Shown: positions 60,373 through 64,000 of the stretch, piece after piece
How the letters are laid out: each line of letters opens with the position of its first letter
How positions within the stretch are numbered: the first letter of the stretch is position 1
Source: Campylorhamphus procurvoides
Taxonomy: Eukaryota > Chordata > Aves > Passeriformes > Dendrocolaptidae
Assembly: GCA_013396655.1 (NCBI GenBank)
Contig: WBMV01005072.1
Location: forward strand, 62,001 to 126,000
DNA: 64,000 nt
Reading direction: 5' to 3'
Notes under the pieces: generated by a model
What the model saw: the letters and a program-made list of their open reading frames with translations, nothing else
The model's database searches: none
What the model was told of the DNA's origin: nothing
Translations under genes and position numbers: made by a program

Positions 60373-61800
60373 GTAATGCAGGAGATGACTGACTCAGAGC
60401 CACGGCAGTGCTAGGGTAGCATGGAACTGCCATGAATGTTCACAAGATTTTCCTGGATTTGAGATAGTGTGTCATAAAATAAATCTTCGTTGTACCGATT
60501 GAGACCTCCTGCCAGACACAGCTCACAGTGTGCACACAGACAGTTCCTGAAGTTCTATTGATGGGTAGCAATTTGTTAAATTGCCATAATTCTGGATGGA
60601 TTCAGGGCAAAGGTCTCATATATTACAGCTACAGAAATAAGTCTCATCTTTTGATTGGAAACTCTATTGCTATTTCAGTAAAGCAAGGTTAGACATAACA
60701 GCTGAAACAACACTATCACTATTGCTATTCTGCTCCTTTTGCTTTGACACTGTTCTACATTCACTTTTTATCCCTTATCAACCTTCAGAAAATCATGCAA
60801 TGACATCTGAAGAATGTCATTCTTCACAATGGGATGCAGTGGGTAAATGCTGCTGCTGCCTAGTATTTCTCCCATCTCCACAGTTTCTATATCCCTTCAG
60901 TCTTGAGGTTTTTTAAAAACATCATCACCCCATGAAATACAGCACTCATATATTTAATCACATATCTGTGCTTGGTTGGCAAGGATCTTGTATGTATTGT
61001 CTTTGTATGTAGAAAAGTTCACTAAAAGTCTCAGGCTTTGCAGCTCTCTTTTCATACTCTCCTAATGTCCTTTTAAGTATAGTATGATAACATATCTTAG
61101 CAAAATACACATTCATCCATGTGTTTACCACCAAAACACTTTTTAAGTACTTGAGCATGCTTGGGAGTAGTACTTTCCATTGCTAGAAGGCTCCTTCAAA
61201 AATATCATTAATTTTTTGAAATGGCACATATTCAGGTTTCCTCCCATTCAAACAACTGAAGGTTGTGGCACTGACTTCAGTGTTGACAGGATCATATCTA
61301 GTTTGAAATCTCCCTAGTGCAAAAATTATGTTGGATCATCATACCCTTCTAATCCAGGCTGATTTTTTACAAAGAAACAAAGTTTCCTTAGACAGTGCTT
61401 CTGCTTTGATCTTTTATCTATGCTTAATTAAAAACTCTGAATCATTTTTACCTTGCCAGAATATCTTGTATCCCTGAATCATTTTCCCTTGGCTAGATTA
61501 AAAAAACAAAGGTGACTCTTGGCTGCTTTCCACTTTTACCTTTGCATAGATGGTCTAACAAAAGTGGCTAACATTTTCCTTCTTATTAATTTTTGGTTGT
61601 TTGCATTGGCCCTTCTCGCTAAAAGCCATAGCCTTTCTGTCCTCCTTGCTTCAATTCTTGTAACATTACCAATGAAAGATGTTTGCTGCCTGCATGTAGT
61701 AAATCCTTATTTAAACACCTTGGGAAAAAAATTTTATGCTATTTCCCCTGCAGCACAGAGTACCATTATGCTTGGAAATGATTTTTTGCAATAGATACAT
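60373..61800. other. AT-rich non-coding stretch
   Basis: The candidate exon's frame continues past the donor to TAG at 60412-60414. The 91-codon plus-strand frame at 61519-61794 translates to a hydrophobic peptide typical of T-rich DNA and is not called. No element was recognised. Confidence 0.4.
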
Positions 61801-62020
61801 TTAGCCTCATTAAATAATTACAAAATAAACCAGAAAGAGTTTGTTCCAACCATTATATGGGAGGTAAACAGTTTTTAAAATGTGGTCTAATTAAATAATT
61901 ACTCAATAGACCAAAACAATTCTGATCCGTCATGTAGCTAATGCACAGTTTTCAAAAACTATCTAATTAAAGTAATTACCCAATAGAACTGATGGTTCCA
62001 AATGAGCCACTACTTTTTTT
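61801..62020 (+). repeat. Three diverged tandem units with TAATTA-like cores
   Basis: Three units of about 76-81 bp repeat the block (T)CT(A/C)ATTAAATAATTAC, starting near 61805, 61886 and 61962. Units 1 and 2 also share AATA.ACCA and ACAGTTTT.AAAA at matching places. In unit 3 the block is CTAATTAAAGTAATTACCCA. The units are clearly related but well diverged, so the duplication is old. Each carries one or two TAAT/ATTA homeodomain-type cores at near-constant spacing. This could be an enhancer-like array or just an old minisatellite. Confidence 0.7.
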
Positions 62021-64000
62021 GGGGTAGATGCCCAGATTAAAACAACCTGATTTCATAATTTCTTTAGGCAGATATTCTGATATATCAATGAAGAATGCAA
62101 TAGGATTTTTTTCCATTTCTATTACTTTTCAGCTTTTTTAAGATTCTTCTGTGATCACAGACTTCTGTGATCTCTGGATGCCAAATGAGGGGGTGTTTCA
62201 GTTCCATGTTAAAATCTGGGATGTCTCTTCAGTGACAGTGTAATCCTTCTTTTTTCTGTTTGCTACACTTTTGTTTTAAAAGGAAGTATCAGACACCTTT
62301 GTCAATGTAGACTCTTAGTATGACACCTACTTATCTTACGCTAGCACCAATATACATATTTGAGGTGCCAGTGTGATATATCACAATTGACTGTCGATTC
62401 TAATCATTGACATATTCTAGCATCAAAGCCTTCCTAATATTAATGCATTTTATACAAATAAAATTCTGCTTTGCTATGGAACCTTTAATCTGACTGCTCT
62501 CCTTCTCCCTCCCCCCACATTCCACAGAATAAAAGGAAGCCTCAGCAAAAGCAGAGTTTTGCCAATATAACTGTGCTTACACCAGCAATTTCACCAGCAC
62601 AGTTCTGTCAATCACACGTCACACTTTACCACCCTCCTCATCAACATAGCTGTTCCAGCAAAATTTTGTATTACGGACCTGACCTGAGCCTCATTAAAGT
62701 GGCCAAGGGTCATAGGCTATAAAGGCACATAGACATGTTTGGAAAACAGCAGCTTCCTATCTTCTCTTTAGTTTAATTGGTTTTGAACTTAAATAGTAAC
62801 TGACCTTGTTTTCAAATTTTGACCAAAAAAAATTTCCATGAGTACTTGTCTATTTTTTTAGCCACAGAAATCTGTTACCTTTTCAGCAGTACTTTGACAA
62901 TTCAGCTGTTTTAAAATCCTGATCACAGGGCTATGGCAGGAGAGGTTTGAAGGAGCATCCAAAGAGAAGAGGATCAAGAAAATGGGGTAAAATTTTATAA
63001 CACCTGGAAGGAGATCAATACATGGCAAACATAAACAGACGGAGGAGAAAAAAGACCCCAAATACCAAAAGTGCCTTCACTAGACTCAGTCTGAACTTCC
63101 AGAAGACTTTTTTTTTCACTTTATGGCAGACACAGCAGGTTGCCAACTTAAAGAATAGTAGCCTTTTACTTAGGAACTTCTACAAAGCTTTGGATATTTA
63201 ATTTTAGTCATCCAAGTGTGAATATATCGTATTTATTTTTAGAAATATACTTAACCTTCTGTGACTCTGCATGGGTAGCTGTCGTTAAATGGCATTTGCT
63301 TTTCACTGTTCTATTTCCAATGCCATAATGAAGCTTGTAGCATGTGTCTATTCTTGTGTTAACCTAATTGACTCCAAAACTTCACATACATAACACAAGC
63401 TAACTGAGGTCCTCCAGCTATGACTGTGAAATCCCCAGCCTTCACTCCAGTGTGACAGCTTTACTGCTTGTAACAGTGAAAAACAATCTAAGAGCAGGGA
63501 ACACACACAGGTGTCCAGAGGAGCTTTGATTTGGAACAGAGTGAAGAGTGTGTTGAGAAGCCAGCAGAGAGATGAGAGCCCTGAACTTAAATTGAAACCA
63601 GGTCTATTAGAACCATAAGCCTACTTTCAGGATTTTCCCTTGTTCAAGATTAACCAAAGTAACAATATGCCAAAAGAAACACTATTGTTTCAATCTGGAA
63701 AAGAACACAGTAGTTAATAATGAAAAGCTTATCCTTGTTTTTACAGTAACTGTAACTGAATAACTGAGATGATAAAATTCCAGTGCAGAGATTTTAAAAT
63801 GTTTATATTTCATAGATATAAAAAGATTATAAGTATGATCCCCATTTGCCTTAGAAAAAAAAAATGTCAAATCACTGCAGCAAATAGAGCAACAATTCAG
63901 ACTTTCCAATAAAGAGCATTGAGTTTGTGATTTCTTGAAATATTGACTATTACCTCCTTAGCCATATCAGTCATTCAAAAATTTTCTAAGAGAGGCTCTT
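62021..64000. other. AT-rich non-coding stretch to window end
   Basis: Unique-looking sequence. Frames at 62858-63061 (-) and 63682-63909 (-) are unrecognised. No repeat, exon or RNA gene is supported. Confidence 0.4.

Noticed and set aside
1..64000. tRNA, rRNA, snRNA genes, CRISPR arrays, operons, phage or bacterial elements
   Set aside because: I looked for conserved tRNA boxes, snRNA-like blocks and regular repeat-spacer arrays and saw none. Composition and CR1 content point to a vertebrate nuclear genome. Small RNA genes such as microRNAs cannot be excluded by eye.

Overview
This window looks like ordinary non-coding DNA from a vertebrate nuclear genome, most likely a bird. Long AT-rich stretches are broken by stop codons in all frames. 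Overall GC is roughly 36-37% by eye, and CpG is depleted. There are no operons, ribosome binding sites or dense ORFs. The bird call rests on several truncated CR1 LINEs. They carry the avian 3' signature: an ATTCTATGATTCT-type tail next to the block read on the opposite strand as GGTTGGAAGGGACCT. Recognisable interspersed repeats are sparse (about 2.3 kb of 64 kb), as expected for birds. A turtle or crocodilian source, which also carries CR1, is less likely but not excluded. No gene could be named.

Layout. 1-9.2 kb is AT-rich unique sequence with simple repeats at 5.8 and 8.7 kb. A short CR1 tail lies at 9.19 kb. 9.3-25.7 kb is mostly unique; it contains a coding-like, frame-broken minus-strand tract (15.66-16.9 kb), a small CpG-retaining patch (20.23 kb) and a G/T-rich tract (21.05 kb). 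A 660-bp CR1 fragment on the minus strand lies at 25.68-26.34 kb, with A-rich DNA beside it. A possible minus-strand terminal exon lies at 27.03-27.22 kb. 28.3-43.7 kb holds a probable CR1 tail (31.52 kb), a long homopurine AAAAG microsatellite (32.84-33.08 kb) and a 30-bp tandem duplication (33.68 kb). A 1-kb plus-strand CR1 with a dead reverse transcriptase lies at 43.69-44.68 kb. Another CR1 tail is at 47.19 kb, a 25-bp palindrome at 47.86 kb, and an ancient MIR-type SINE at 52.24 kb. 57.4-58.8 kb has a GC-rich block flanked by two diverged copies of an unidentified repeat. A possible plus-strand internal exon lies at 60.21-60.37 kb. A three-unit diverged tandem repeat with TAATTA-like cores lies at 61.80-62.02 kb.

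Interpretation. The window is either an intergenic gene desert or part of one or more large introns. The two exon candidates lie on opposite strands and neither protein was recognised, so both are leads rather than annotations. The longest ORFs (about 145 codons) are close to what chance gives in 64 kb of this composition. No previously undescribed system can be claimed. The items most worth checking are the two exon candidates, the frame-broken tract near 16 kb, the TAATTA tandem at 61.8 kb and the paired repeats at 57.5 and 58.7 kb.
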